A program made the position numbers and the translations under genes. A stretch of 64,000 bases of DNA. It comes from Caulobacter sp. SL161 (GTDB lineage: Bacteria; Pseudomonadota; Alphaproteobacteria; Caulobacterales; Caulobacteraceae). This document shows, one piece after another, positions 25,612 to 33,743 of the stretch. Location of the stretch: NCBI RefSeq assembly GCF_026672375.1, contig NZ_JAPPRA010000001.1, forward strand, positions 1,860,001 through 1,924,000, read 5' to 3'. The notes beneath the pieces were generated by a model that was not told the origin of the DNA, ran no database searches, and worked only from the letters and a program-made list of their open reading frames with translations. The first letter of the stretch is position 1, and each line of letters starts with the position of its first letter.

Positions 25612-28600
25612 TGCTGTCCGACCTTTCCGTCCGTCGCCCCGTATTCGCCGCCGTCGCGGCGATCATCCTCTGTGTCATTGGTCTGGCGGCCTACACCTCG
25701 CTGCCGATCCGTGAGCTGCCGAGCGTCGATCCGCCGGTGGTCTCGGTCTCGACCAGCTATCGCGGCGCCTCGGCCGAAGTCATCGAAGAGCGCATCACCC
25801 AGGTGATCGAGCGCCAGGTCGCCGGCATCCAGGGCATCGACCGCGTCAACAGCAGTTCGCGCGACGGCCGCTCGAACATCAGCATCACGTTCAACCTCGA
25901 CCGCGATCTCGACGCGGCGGCCAACGACGTGCGCGACGCCGTCAGCCGGGTGACCAGCAATCTGCCCGATCAGGCCGATCCGCCGCAGATCGCCAAGGCC
26001 AACGCCGACGCTGCGCCGATCATCATCCTGAACCTGACCTCGACCACGCTGAACCCGCTGCAGTTGGCCGACTACGCCGACCGCTATCTGGTCGAGCGGA
26101 TGTCGACGGTCGACGGCGTGGCCCAGGCCAACCTGTTCGGCGCCAAGATCTATGCGATGCGGATCTGGCTGGACGCCAACGAGATGGCCGCGCGCGGTGT
26201 CACGGTCGACGATGTCGAAAGCGCGCTCAACGCCCAGAACCTGGAGTTGCCCGCCGGCTCGTTGGAAAGCGCGGCCAAGGATTTCACGATCCGTGTGGCG
26301 CGCAGCTACGCCAGTCCCGAGGAGTTCGCGCGCCTGCCGCTGCGGGCCGCCAACAGCTCGGGCTATGTGCTGCGCCTTGGGGACGTGGCGCGGATCGAGG
26401 AAGGGCCCGATGAGCGTCGGCGTCTGTTCCGCGGCAACGGCATTGATCAGGTCGGCATCGGTCTGACCCGCCAGTCGCAGGCCAATGACGTGGCCATCTC
26501 CAAGGCCGTCCGCGCCGAGGTCGAGGCGATCAACCAGACCCTGCCGCCCGGCACCAAGTTGGTGATCGCCGTCGACAACTCGGTGTTCACGGCCGAAGCG
26601 ATTCACGAAGTGTGGATCACCATGGGGCTCTCGATCGGCCTGGTGGTGCTGGTCAACCTGCTGTTCCTGGGCAGCTGGCGGTCGGCGCTGATCCCGTCGA
26701 TCGTCGCGCCGATCTGCATCCTGTCGACCTTCATCATCCTGGCCCCGCTCGGGTTCTCGCTGAACCTGCTGACCCTGCTGGCGCTGGTGCTTGCCGTCGG
26801 TCTGGTGGTCGACGACGCCATCGTGGTGGTCGAGAACATTCAGCGCCGGGTGGACGAGGGTGAGCCGCCGCTGGTCGCCGCCGAGCGCGGCACGCGTCAG
26901 GTGTTCTTCGCCGTCGTGGCCACCACCGTCGTGCTGGTGTCGGTCTTCGCGCCGCTGATGTTCCTGCCCGGCTATATCGGACGCCTGTTCGTCGAGCTGG
27001 CTGTGGCCATCGCCGCCGCCGTCGCCTTCTCGGCCCTGCTGGCGCTGTCGCTGTCGCCGATGATGGCGTCCAAGCTGCTGCGGCCCGCCCACGGCGAAGG
27101 CTGGCTGGCGCGACGCGTCAACAAGACCATGGGCGCCTTGAGCGCGTCCTATCGCGCCTCGCTGGAGCAGATCCTAGGCGGATGGTCTGCGGCCGCTTCC
27201 GGCGTGCTGGTGGTCCTGCTGGCGGGCTTCGCCGCGCTGCTGTTCGTCAGCCTGCCCAAGGAGCTGGTGCCGGCCGAAGACCGGGGCCGGGTGGATGTCT
27301 CGATCTCGGCGGCGGAAGGCGCGGGCTACGACTACACCTCGGCCATCGCGCTGAAGATCGAAAAGGTGCTCGACAAGTACCGTGAGGCCGGAGTTTCCGA
27401 GCGCACCATCATGACCATCCCGCGCTTTGGCGGGAACTCGTTCAACAGCGCCAACGGCGTCGTTGCGCTGAAGCCCTGGGGCGAGCGCGACAAGACCGCC
27501 GACGAAGTCGCGGCCGAGCTGAACAAGGAGCTTTCCAGGTTCACCAGCGTTCGCGCCGTGGCCAGCGTACGTGGTCCCTTCCAGCGGGGCGGCGGCGGGG
27601 GCGGCGGGGGCGGCACCAATGTCGACATCATCGCGGTCGGTAACGACTATGTTCAACTGGCCAACTGGCTGAAGCCGATCCTGGCCGAGGCTCAGGACAA
27701 TCCGGGTCTGGCGCGTCCGCGTCTGGACTATGAGCCGACTGCGCCGCGTCTGTTGGTGCAGATCGATCTCGACAAGGCCGCGACGCTAGGGGTCTCGGCC
27801 CAGTCGGTCGGCCGCGCGCTGGAAACCATGTTCGGCTCGCGCCGGGCTACGACCTACATCAAGAGCGGCCAGGAGTACGATGTCATCCTGCAGACCAATC
27901 TGGATCAGCGTCGGAGCATCGAGGATCTGAACCGCCTGAACGTGCGCACCAACACCGGCGCGATTGTGCCGCTGTCCACCGTGGTGACCACCGAACTGCG
28001 AGGCGACACGCCGGATCGTCCGCGGGTGGACCGGCTGCGCTCGGTGACCCTGACCGCTCAGTTGAACCCCGGCTACACGGTCGAGGACGCCGTCGCGTTC
28101 TTCAAGGACCAGGCGGCGCAGCATCCCGCGCCGGGCGTCAGCATCAAGTGGGGCGGCCAGGCCAAGGACTATCTGGAAGGCTCCGGCGGTATCGCCATCG
28201 CCTTTGGCCTGGCCCTGCTGCTGGTCTTCCTGGTGCTGGCCGCGCAGTTCGAGAGCTGGATTCACCCGGCGGTGATCATGCTGACCGTGCCGCTCGCGGC
28301 GCTGGGCGGCCTGTTCGGCCTGCTGATGACAGGCTCGACCATCAACACCTACAGCCAGATCGGCCTGATCATCCTGATCGGCATCGCCACAAAGAACGGC
28401 ATCCTGATCGTCGAGTTCGCCAACCAGCTGCGCGACGAAGGCCTGACCGTCCGCGAGGCGGTGATCGAGGCGGCGGCCCTGCGTCTGCGTCCGATCATCA
28501 TGACCTCGGTCTCGGCCGCCATGGGCGCTCTGCCGCTGATGCTGTGGGCGGGCGCGGGTGCGGGCAGCCGCCAGACGATCGGGGCGGTGATCTTCACCGG

Positions 28601-28754
28601 CGCGATCTTCGCCACCCTGCTGACGCTGTTCATCGTTCCCGTCTTCTACGACCTCCTGGCGCGCTTCACGAAGTCGCCGGAGTGGACGGCGCGGCAGATC
28701 GAAGCGTATGAAGCCCAGGAAAAGTCGGGTGAGGGGCAAACCTCACCCGCATAA
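25611..28754 (+). CDS. RND-family efflux pump permease (HAE1/AcrB type)
   Basis: 1047 residues with 12 membrane segments and two large periplasmic loops. The N-terminus is MLSDLSVRRPVFAAVAAIIL. TM4 carries the proton-relay DD pair (GLVVDDAIVVVENIQRR), and the fourth conserved block is EFANQLRDEG. It exports drugs or other small molecules by proton antiport with the preceding adaptor. A run of nine glycines with a single Arg-Gly lead (near residue 660) lies in the second periplasmic loop and is unusual. The last codons form one arm of a possible RNA switch controlling the next gene. Confidence 0.94.
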   Translation: MLSDLSVRRPVFAAVAAIILCVIGLAAYTSLPIRELPSVDPPVVSVSTSYRGASAEVIEERITQVIERQVAGIQGIDRVNSSSRDGRSNISITFNLDRDLDAAANDVRDAVSRVTSNLPDQADPPQIAKANADAAPIIILNLTSTTLNPLQLADYADRYLVERMSTVDGVAQANLFGAKIYAMRIWLDANEMAARGVTVDDVESALNAQNLELPAGSLESAAKDFTIRVARSYASPEEFARLPLRAANSSGYVLRLGDVARIEEGPDERRRLFRGNGIDQVGIGLTRQSQANDVAISKAVRAEVEAINQTLPPGTKLVIAVDNSVFTAEAIHEVWITMGLSIGLVVLVNLLFLGSWRSALIPSIVAPICILSTFIILAPLGFSLNLLTLLALVLAVGLVVDDAIVVVENIQRRVDEGEPPLVAAERGTRQVFFAVVATTVVLVSVFAPLMFLPGYIGRLFVELAVAIAAAVAFSALLALSLSPMMASKLLRPAHGEGWLARRVNKTMGALSASYRASLEQILGGWSAAASGVLVVLLAGFAALLFVSLPKELVPAEDRGRVDVSISAAEGAGYDYTSAIALKIEKVLDKYREAGVSERTIMTIPRFGGNSFNSANGVVALKPWGERDKTADEVAAELNKELSRFTSVRAVASVRGPFQRGGGGGGGGGTNVDIIAVGNDYVQLANWLKPILAEAQDNPGLARPRLDYEPTAPRLLVQIDLDKAATLGVSAQSVGRALETMFGSRRATTYIKSGQEYDVILQTNLDQRRSIEDLNRLNVRTNTGAIVPLSTVVTTELRGDTPDRPRVDRLRSVTLTAQLNPGYTVEDAVAFFKDQAAQHPAPGVSIKWGGQAKDYLEGSGGIAIAFGLALLLVFLVLAAQFESWIHPAVIMLTVPLAALGGLFGLLMTGSTINTYSQIGLIILIGIATKNGILIVEFANQLRDEGLTVREAVIEAAALRLRPIIMTSVSAAMGALPLMLWAGAGAGSRQTIGAVIFTGAIFATLLTLFIVPVFYDLLARFTKSPEWTARQIEAYEAQEKSGEGQTSPA

Positions 28755-28765
28755 ACCGGGTGAGG
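28727..28765 (+). promoter_or_regulatory. three-arm RNA structure able to hide the next gene's ribosome-binding site
   Basis: GGGTGAGG occurs at 28727-28734 and at 28758-28765, with the perfect complement CCTCACCC at 28741-28748. The second GGGTGAGG is the ribosome-binding site of the gene starting at 28770. The complement can pair with either copy, giving two exclusive hairpins. Ribosomes reaching the RND stop at 28752-28754 would disturb both. Confidence 0.5.
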
Positions 28766-28769
28766 AAGC

Positions 28770-31124
28770 ATGCCTGATGGCGCTCTGACGGCCAAGCGGC
28801 AGGAAATCGCGCTGCTTCGGCGTCTCGAGGAACGGATTCTCTGGTTGGCGGCGTGGACCATCCACAACGCCAACCATCTCCGCGAAAGCCGGGACGGCTT
28901 GAAGGTCGGCGGCCACCAGGCGTCCAGCGCCTCGCTGACCACCATCATGACCGCGCTCTACATGAAGGCGTTGCGTCCGCAGGACCGGGTTGCGGTCAAG
29001 CCGCACGCCAGCCCGGTCTTCCACGCCATCCAACACCTGTTCGGTCGCCAGAGCCTGGACAACCTCAAGCGCTTCCGGGCCCTGGGCGGCGCGCAGTCCT
29101 ATCCGTCGCGCACCAAGGACGTCGACGACGTCGATTTCTCCACCGGCTCGGTGGGTCTGGGCGTGGCCATGACCGCCTTCGCCTCGTTGACCCAGGACTA
29201 TCTGGCCGCCCGCGGGGCGGTGAAGCCCGAGAAGATGGGCCGGATGATCTCGCTGCTGGGCGACGCCGAGCTGGACGAGGGCAATATCTACGAAGCCCTG
29301 ATCGAGGCCTGCAAGCACGACATCCGCAACACCTGGTGGATCGTCGACTACAACCGCCAAAGCCTGGACGCGACCACCCAGGACCGGATGTTCACCCGCT
29401 ATGGCGAGATCTTCGAGGCCGCCGGCTGGGCGGTCGAGACGCTGAAATGGTCCAAGCGTCAGCGCGAGGCCTTCGCCCGGCCGGGCGGCGACAGGCTGCA
29501 GGCCTGGATCGAGACCGCGCCCAACGACCTGTTCTCGGCCCTGACCTATCAGGGCGGCGCGGCCTGGCGCGAGCGGCTGACCGCAGACCTGGCCGACAGC
29601 CCCGAGGCCTTGGCCCTGATCGCCGCCTACAAGGACGTCGACCTGGCCGAACTGATGACCGAGCTGGGCGGGCACTGCCTTGAGACGCTGCTGGAGGCTT
29701 TCGAGAAGGCCAGCCAGGATGATCGCCCGCGCTTCTTCATCGCCTACACCGTCAAGGGCCTGCGGCTGCCGTTCCAGGGCCACAAGGACAATCATGCGGG
29801 TCTGATGACCCCGGCCCAGATCGCCGAACTGCGGGCGCGTCTCGGCGTGGTCGAGGGTGAGGAGTGGGACCCTCTGTCGGGTTTGTCGGCCGCCGAGCGC
29901 ACCGCGATCAAGGGCCTGGTCGCGCGCGCGCCGTTCGCCGCCGAGGTCGAGCGCAATCACCTGGCGCCGCAGATTCCGACGCCCAGCGCCGGCGAGCTGC
30001 TGGCCGCTGTCGCTGGCGGCGGTGATCAATCCACCCAGGCCGCGTTCGGCAAGGTGATGTTCGAGATCGCGGCGCGAAAGGACGAGTTCGCCGGCCGGGT
30101 GGTCACGACCTCGCCGGACGTCACCGTCTCGACCAACTTGGGCGGCTTTGTGAACCGTCGCGGCGTGTTCCAGCGTCGCGCGCACGACGATGTCTTCAAA
30201 CGTCGCCGCATCCCCTCGGCCCAGGTCTGGTCCAAGGCCGAGACGGGCCAGCACGTGGAGCTGGGCATCGCCGAGAACAACCTGTTCATCGCCCTGGCGG
30301 CGCTGGGCCTTACCGAGCCGCTGTTTGGCGAGCGGCTCTTTCCGGTCGGCACGCTCTATGACCCGTTCATCGCCCGGGGCCTCGATGCGCTGAACTACGC
30401 CTGCTACCAGGACGCCCGGTTCCTGCTGGTGGCGACCCCGTCCGGTCTGACGCTGGCGCCCGAAGGCGGGGCGCACCAGTCGATCAATGCGCCGGTGATC
30501 GGCATGGCGCAGCCGGGCCTTGATACCTACGAGCCTGCGTTTGCGGACGAGACGGCGGTGCTGATGGCGCACGCGTTCGACCGTATCCAGGCCAAGGACG
30601 GCGCCTCGACCTATCTGCGCCTGTCGACCCGGGTCATCCCCCAGCCGGACCGGACGGGCGAGGCCTGGCGGCAGGGCGTGATCGATGGCGGCTATTGGCT
30701 GCGAGCCCCGGCGCCGGGCGCGCGGCTGGCGATCGTCTACAGCGGGGCCCTGGCGCCCGAGGCCCTGGCGGCGTTCGAGGCGCTGGCCGAGGACATGCCC
30801 GAGGCGGGCCTCCTGGCCGTGACCTCCGCCGACCTGCTGCACCGCGACTGGACCGCGTCAGGTCGGGCGCGCTGGACGGGGGAGGGGGCGCGGACCTCGA
30901 CGATCGAGACCCTGCTGGCGCCGCTGGCGCAAGGCGCCGGTCTGGTGACCTTGACCGACGGCGCGCCGCTGGCCCTGTCGTGGCTGGGGTCGGTGCGGGG
31001 GCAGCGGGTCCGGGCGCTTGGGCTGGAGACCTTCGGACAATCGGGCGACCTGCCTGACCTCTACGCCAAGTACCGGCTGGACGCCGACGCCGTTCTGGAC
31101 GCCTGCGCGGATCTGCTGGCCTAG
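28770..31124 (+). CDS. AceE/transketolase-like thiamine-diphosphate enzyme
   Basis: 784 residues. The N-terminal TPP domain carries GLKVGGHQASSAS and the motif GDAELDEGNIYEAL, ending DYNRQSLD, which fits the GDG-X(n)-N ThDP motif in the form seen in homodimeric pyruvate dehydrogenase E1. The central Pyr domain has LGIAENNLFIALAALG with the conserved Glu, and a transketolase C-terminal domain follows. AceE is about 885 residues, so this is shorter. No E2 or E3 gene is nearby, so it may be a stand-alone 2-oxoacid or sugar enzyme. Its stop codon is the first TAG of the repeat element that follows. Confidence 0.85.
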   Translation: MPDGALTAKRQEIALLRRLEERILWLAAWTIHNANHLRESRDGLKVGGHQASSASLTTIMTALYMKALRPQDRVAVKPHASPVFHAIQHLFGRQSLDNLKRFRALGGAQSYPSRTKDVDDVDFSTGSVGLGVAMTAFASLTQDYLAARGAVKPEKMGRMISLLGDAELDEGNIYEALIEACKHDIRNTWWIVDYNRQSLDATTQDRMFTRYGEIFEAAGWAVETLKWSKRQREAFARPGGDRLQAWIETAPNDLFSALTYQGGAAWRERLTADLADSPEALALIAAYKDVDLAELMTELGGHCLETLLEAFEKASQDDRPRFFIAYTVKGLRLPFQGHKDNHAGLMTPAQIAELRARLGVVEGEEWDPLSGLSAAERTAIKGLVARAPFAAEVERNHLAPQIPTPSAGELLAAVAGGGDQSTQAAFGKVMFEIAARKDEFAGRVVTTSPDVTVSTNLGGFVNRRGVFQRRAHDDVFKRRRIPSAQVWSKAETGQHVELGIAENNLFIALAALGLTEPLFGERLFPVGTLYDPFIARGLDALNYACYQDARFLLVATPSGLTLAPEGGAHQSINAPVIGMAQPGLDTYEPAFADETAVLMAHAFDRIQAKDGASTYLRLSTRVIPQPDRTGEAWRQGVIDGGYWLRAPAPGARLAIVYSGALAPEALAAFEALAEDMPEAGLLAVTSADLLHRDWTASGRARWTGEGARTSTIETLLAPLAQGAGLVTLTDGAPLALSWLGSVRGQRVRALGLETFGQSGDLPDLYAKYRLDADAVLDACADLLA

Positions 31125-31231
31125 AGCCTTTAGCCTGAAATCGGAATCGATTTCAGGCGTTAGAAAGGCTTTAAATCAGATACTTAGAGCGTGAGGCCGA
31201 AACCGGTTCCCACTTTCGGCCTCACGCTCTA
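31122..31231 (-). repeat. two-hairpin intergenic palindromic repeat (element B)
   Basis: Lies between converging genes, in the opposite orientation to copies C and D. Hairpin 1 is a perfect 17-bp stem (31186-31202 with 31214-31230). Hairpin 2 has a 10-bp stem CCTGAAATCG / CGATTTCAGG (31134-31143, 31148-31157) with a GAATC methylation site at 31144-31148. The outer stem is AGCCTTT/AAAGGCT. The conserved linker CTAAGTATCTGATTT is present in reverse complement. Both ends form TAG stop codons, one for each flanking gene. It probably also terminates transcription from both sides. Confidence 0.85.
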
Positions 31232-31585
31232 GAACCCGCTCAGGATCGTCATGCCGCTCAGCAGGCCGTCGCGGAAGTGATAGGTCAGTCGCGCGCGGGT
31301 GTCCGACCAGACCTGACCATCTTCAGTCTCGACGGCGTACTGGGCCTCGACGGTCAGGGACTGGTCCGTCTCCTCGATCACCTCGATCAGATGGATATTG
31401 GGTCGGAGGGTGGCGAAGAGGCGCGCGAAGTGCGCAAGCACGGCGTTCTGGCCAATGAGAGTCTCGCCGGTCTCCAGCGTGTTCGGCCAGGTCGCGTCAG
31501 GATGGATGAAGCGGCGTAGTTCGGCGGCTTCGCAGCTGTTGAACACGGCGAAGGCCTCTTCCAGCACTTCGCGCAGCGTGGTCAT
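31229..31585 (-). CDS. NTF2-like/SnoaL-type small protein
   Basis: 118 residues forming one NTF2-like alpha+beta barrel: helices EVLEEAFAVFNSCEAAELRRFIHPDATW, then strands ending WSDTRARLTYHFRDGLLSGM. This fold includes ketosteroid-isomerase-like and polyketide-cyclase-like enzymes and many binding proteins. The start overlaps the stop of the two-domain NTF2 gene by four bases. It resembles both domains of that neighbour (shared HFxxLFAT and WSxxRAR motifs), pointing to tandem duplication. Its stop codon lies in repeat element B. No function assigned. Confidence 0.8.
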   Translation of the reverse strand: MTTLREVLEEAFAVFNSCEAAELRRFIHPDATWPNTLETGETLIGQNAVLAHFARLFATLRPNIHLIEVIEETDQSLTVEAQYAVETEDGQVWSDTRARLTYHFRDGLLSGMTILSGF

Positions 31586-32313
31586 CGCGTCGTTCCATCG
31601 CCGTCGTCGATCTCTTGTTCGACAATCCGTCCGCTCTCAAGGCGGTACCAGACCGTGACGCCGCCGTCCTGCCACAGATGCCCGTTCAACCCGCGCGCCT
31701 CGACCTGCAAGCGGGCGCGGGTCCAGTCGTCCGGCTGAAGAGCGTAGTCGCGGATGGCGAGGGTCACTTGCATCGTCGCGAACAGGTGCTCGAAATGCGC
31801 CCGGATGTCCTCGGCGCCGCTGAGTTCGCCGTCCTCCAGCTCGTCCTGGAAACGCGCATGGGGGGCGTAGCACGCCATGATCGCGTCGACATCCTGGGCG
31901 TTGATCGCATCGTATAGTCGCTGCAGGAGGCGTTCGACGCCCTCGAAGGTCAGCGCGACGTAGTTTTGCTGGCTGTCGAGACGCGCGATCAACCCATCGC
32001 GCATTGTGAAACGGTGGCGCGCCCGTTGGCTGGACCAGACCGAGCCGTCCTGTTCGCTAACGACGGTCTGCCGCGTCAGGACTTCGACCTGACCCGGGGA
32101 CGGGGTGAACAGGGCGATCGGCTGGTGCTGGATGCGCACGGGAGCTGTTGTTGTTTGAAAGTAGTCACGCACCGCGTCGATGCCCTCAAGCCGGCGGTCT
32201 TCGACCTCGTCGGGCCAGGACACGTCGGACGTCATCCCGGCGATCACACGGTCGAAGGCGCGGGTGTTGAAGGCCTCGTAAAGCTGCGCGATCCGGTCTT
32301 CGTCGGGAGTCAT
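31582..32313 (-). CDS. tandem two-domain NTF2-like protein
   Basis: 243 residues from the ATG at 32313 (MTPDEDRIAQLYEAFNTR). Domain 1 (about 1-120) carries WSSQRARHRFTMRDGLIARL; domain 2 (about 125-243) carries ELSGAEDIRAHFEHLFATMQ and ends EQEIDDGDGTTR. The two domains resemble each other and the single-domain protein encoded just downstream. No ribosome-binding site is evident before this ATG, and a GGAAA-N16-CGTT promoter-like element ends only about 12 bases upstream, so the mRNA may be leaderless. Cytoplasmic; ligand unknown. Confidence 0.78.
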   Translation of the reverse strand: MTPDEDRIAQLYEAFNTRAFDRVIAGMTSDVSWPDEVEDRRLEGIDAVRDYFQTTTAPVRIQHQPIALFTPSPGQVEVLTRQTVVSEQDGSVWSSQRARHRFTMRDGLIARLDSQQNYVALTFEGVERLLQRLYDAINAQDVDAIMACYAPHARFQDELEDGELSGAEDIRAHFEHLFATMQVTLAIRDYALQPDDWTRARLQVEARGLNGHLWQDGGVTVWYRLESGRIVEQEIDDGDGTTR

Positions 32314-32324
32314 GGGCGTCGAAC

Positions 32325-32349
32325 AACGTTCTCCGAGCGGAGTTTTTCC
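32325..32349 (-). promoter_or_regulatory. possible ECF/EcfG-type promoter for the NTF2-like genes
   Basis: On the minus strand GGAAA (32349-32345) is followed after 16 bases by CGTT (32328-32325). This matches GGAAC-N16/17-CGTT with one difference. Transcription would start within a few bases of the ATG at 32313. Confidence 0.35.
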
Positions 32350-32396
32350 ATGCGCCAAAACGGACCGACGGGGAGCGTGTAATATTGCCGCACGGA

Positions 32397-32903
32397 CTAT
32401 TTCGCCTGAGGCTTGTAGCCCGTTTCCACCATCAGATAGGCGATCAGGTCGATGCGGTCCTTTTCGCCCTTGATGCCGGCGAAGGTCATCTTGGTGCCGG
32501 GCATGAAGCCGCGCGGATCGGCCAACCACTTGTCGAGCTGACCAGCGTCCCAGACGAAGCCCGCCGCCGTGACGGCGTCGGAGTAGCTGTAGCCTTCCTT
32601 GCCGCCGGCCTTACGCCCGAACACGCCGTAGAGGTTCGGGCCCGTCAGGTCCGGTCCGCCTTCGGTGATGGTGTGGCACGAACGGCAGAGCGCGAACTTG
32701 CTCTGGCCGTTGGACAGGTCGCCGGTGTTGTAGGGCGCGGGCAGGGCGGCGAGGGCGGCGGCCCTCTCGGCGTCGGTGGGCGCGGGCGCTGCAGCCGGCG
32801 TCGGTGCGTTGGCGGGAGCCTCGCTGGAACTGCCGCCATCCTTCGAGCAGGCCGAAACGATCACACAGAGGGCCGCGACGGCGACCAGGTTCAACGAGCG
32901 CAT
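32397..32903 (-). CDS. cytochrome c lipoprotein
   Basis: 168 residues from the ATG at 32903. A lipoprotein signal (MRSLNLVAVAALCVIVSAC) is followed by an Ala/Pro linker and one class I cytochrome c domain. That domain has the haem motif CRSCH, a GPNLYGVFGRKAG block after it, and a later Met ligand in PGTKMTF. It is a membrane-tethered periplasmic electron carrier, similar in size to the small c-type cytochromes that feed terminal oxidases or peroxidases. No oxidase gene is adjacent. The ribosome-binding site is GAGG. Confidence 0.9.
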   Translation of the reverse strand: MRSLNLVAVAALCVIVSACSKDGGSSSEAPANAPTPAAAPAPTDAERAAALAALPAPYNTGDLSNGQSKFALCRSCHTITEGGPDLTGPNLYGVFGRKAGGKEGYSYSDAVTAAGFVWDAGQLDKWLADPRGFMPGTKMTFAGIKGEKDRIDLIAYLMVETGYKPQAK

Positions 32904-33106
32904 AGAGGTCCTCGACTGACGTTTCGCCGCAGGTTCTGCGACGCCGCGACGCATTCCAAACCCTTATAAAATCTGGGTCTGAGGCTTGTCACGTAACAAT
33001 GGTCCTTAAGCGTGGGGGTTACGGCAAGGCTGCGACAATTGCTGGTATCTACGTGATTCTCATGGCGAAAAGTGAACTTGCAAAACGTGGGTCTGCACAT
33101 AACCGT

Positions 33107-33129
33107 TTGACGGTCGTTAACCATAAATC
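33107..33129 (+). promoter_or_regulatory. possible promoter of the GcrA-like gene
   Basis: TTGACGG (33107-33113) and CATAAATC (33122-33129) resemble the Caulobacter housekeeping elements TTGACGS and GCTANAWC, but the spacing of 8 is shorter than usual. A GATTC methylation site lies upstream at 33055-33059. The 32904-33183 gap otherwise holds no gene I can support. Confidence 0.35.
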
Positions 33130-33183
33130 TTACCCCTTTTCTCACGGAGCGGGCTGGCTCCGGGCTGGGCTGGATGCAAGATC

Positions 33184-33687
33184 ATGGACTGGAGCGAAGA
33201 ACGGACCGCGACGCTGAAGAAGCTGTGGCTGGAGGGCCTGAGCGCCAGCCAGGTGGCGCGGCAACTGGGCGGCGTCAGCCGCAGCGCGGTGATCGGCAAG
33301 GTGCACCGTCTGGGCATCACGGTCCGTGAAACCCCCGTGCGCCAGCGCGCCACGACGGCCCGCGCGCCGTCCCGGATCTCGGTCCGCCAGCGTCCGTCGC
33401 GCGACGTGGCCCCCCCCCGTGTCGCCCTGCGCTATGAGCGCATCGAGGAAGACCTGCTGCCGACCTCGGGCATCCTGGGCCTGGGCGCTCACTCGTGCCG
33501 TTGGCCGATCGGCCATCCGGAGAATGACGACTTCGGCTTCTGCGGCCGTCCCAAGGCCAGCGCGCGCGGCTCCTACTGCGAGCAGCATAGCCAGGGCGCC
33601 TTCCGCCGGCTGAGCGGTGGTCAGGCCCTCGAGGCCTGGGCCCTCAAGGGCGTGAAGGAAAAGCGGATCCAGCCCCGACTGGTCTGA
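33184..33687 (+). CDS. GcrA-family cell-cycle transcription regulator
   Basis: 167 residues. The N-terminal helix-turn-helix (MDWSEERTATLKKLWLEGLS, then ASQVARQLGGVSRSAVIGKV and HRLGI) is the GcrA DNA-binding domain. A basic Arg/Pro linker follows, and then the conserved C-terminal segment SCRWPIGHPENDDFGFCGRP with a YCEQH cluster. GcrA binds sigma-70 and activates promoters with CcrM-methylated GANTC sites. Whether this is the main GcrA or a paralogue is undecided: the C-terminal domain is complete, but the neighbourhood (cytochrome c, 69-residue gene) does not identify it. A GANTC site lies in its own upstream region. Confidence 0.88.
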   Translation: MDWSEERTATLKKLWLEGLSASQVARQLGGVSRSAVIGKVHRLGITVRETPVRQRATTARAPSRISVRQRPSRDVAPPRVALRYERIEEDLLPTSGILGLGAHSCRWPIGHPENDDFGFCGRPKASARGSYCEQHSQGAFRRLSGGQALEAWALKGVKEKRIQPRLV

Positions 33688-33743
33688 CTCCTTCCAAGCC
33701 TATCCGTCCTCTTCCCCTTTTCCTCGATGTAACGAGCCGTCCC

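Noticed and set aside
25386-27092. 568-codon minus-strand frame opposite the RND pump
   Set aside because: Asp/His/Arg/Gln-rich shadow with no motif; the RND pump is certain.
28743-30842. 699-codon minus-strand frame opposite the AceE-like gene
   Set aside because: Antisense shadow; no domain, and the plus strand has ThDP motifs.
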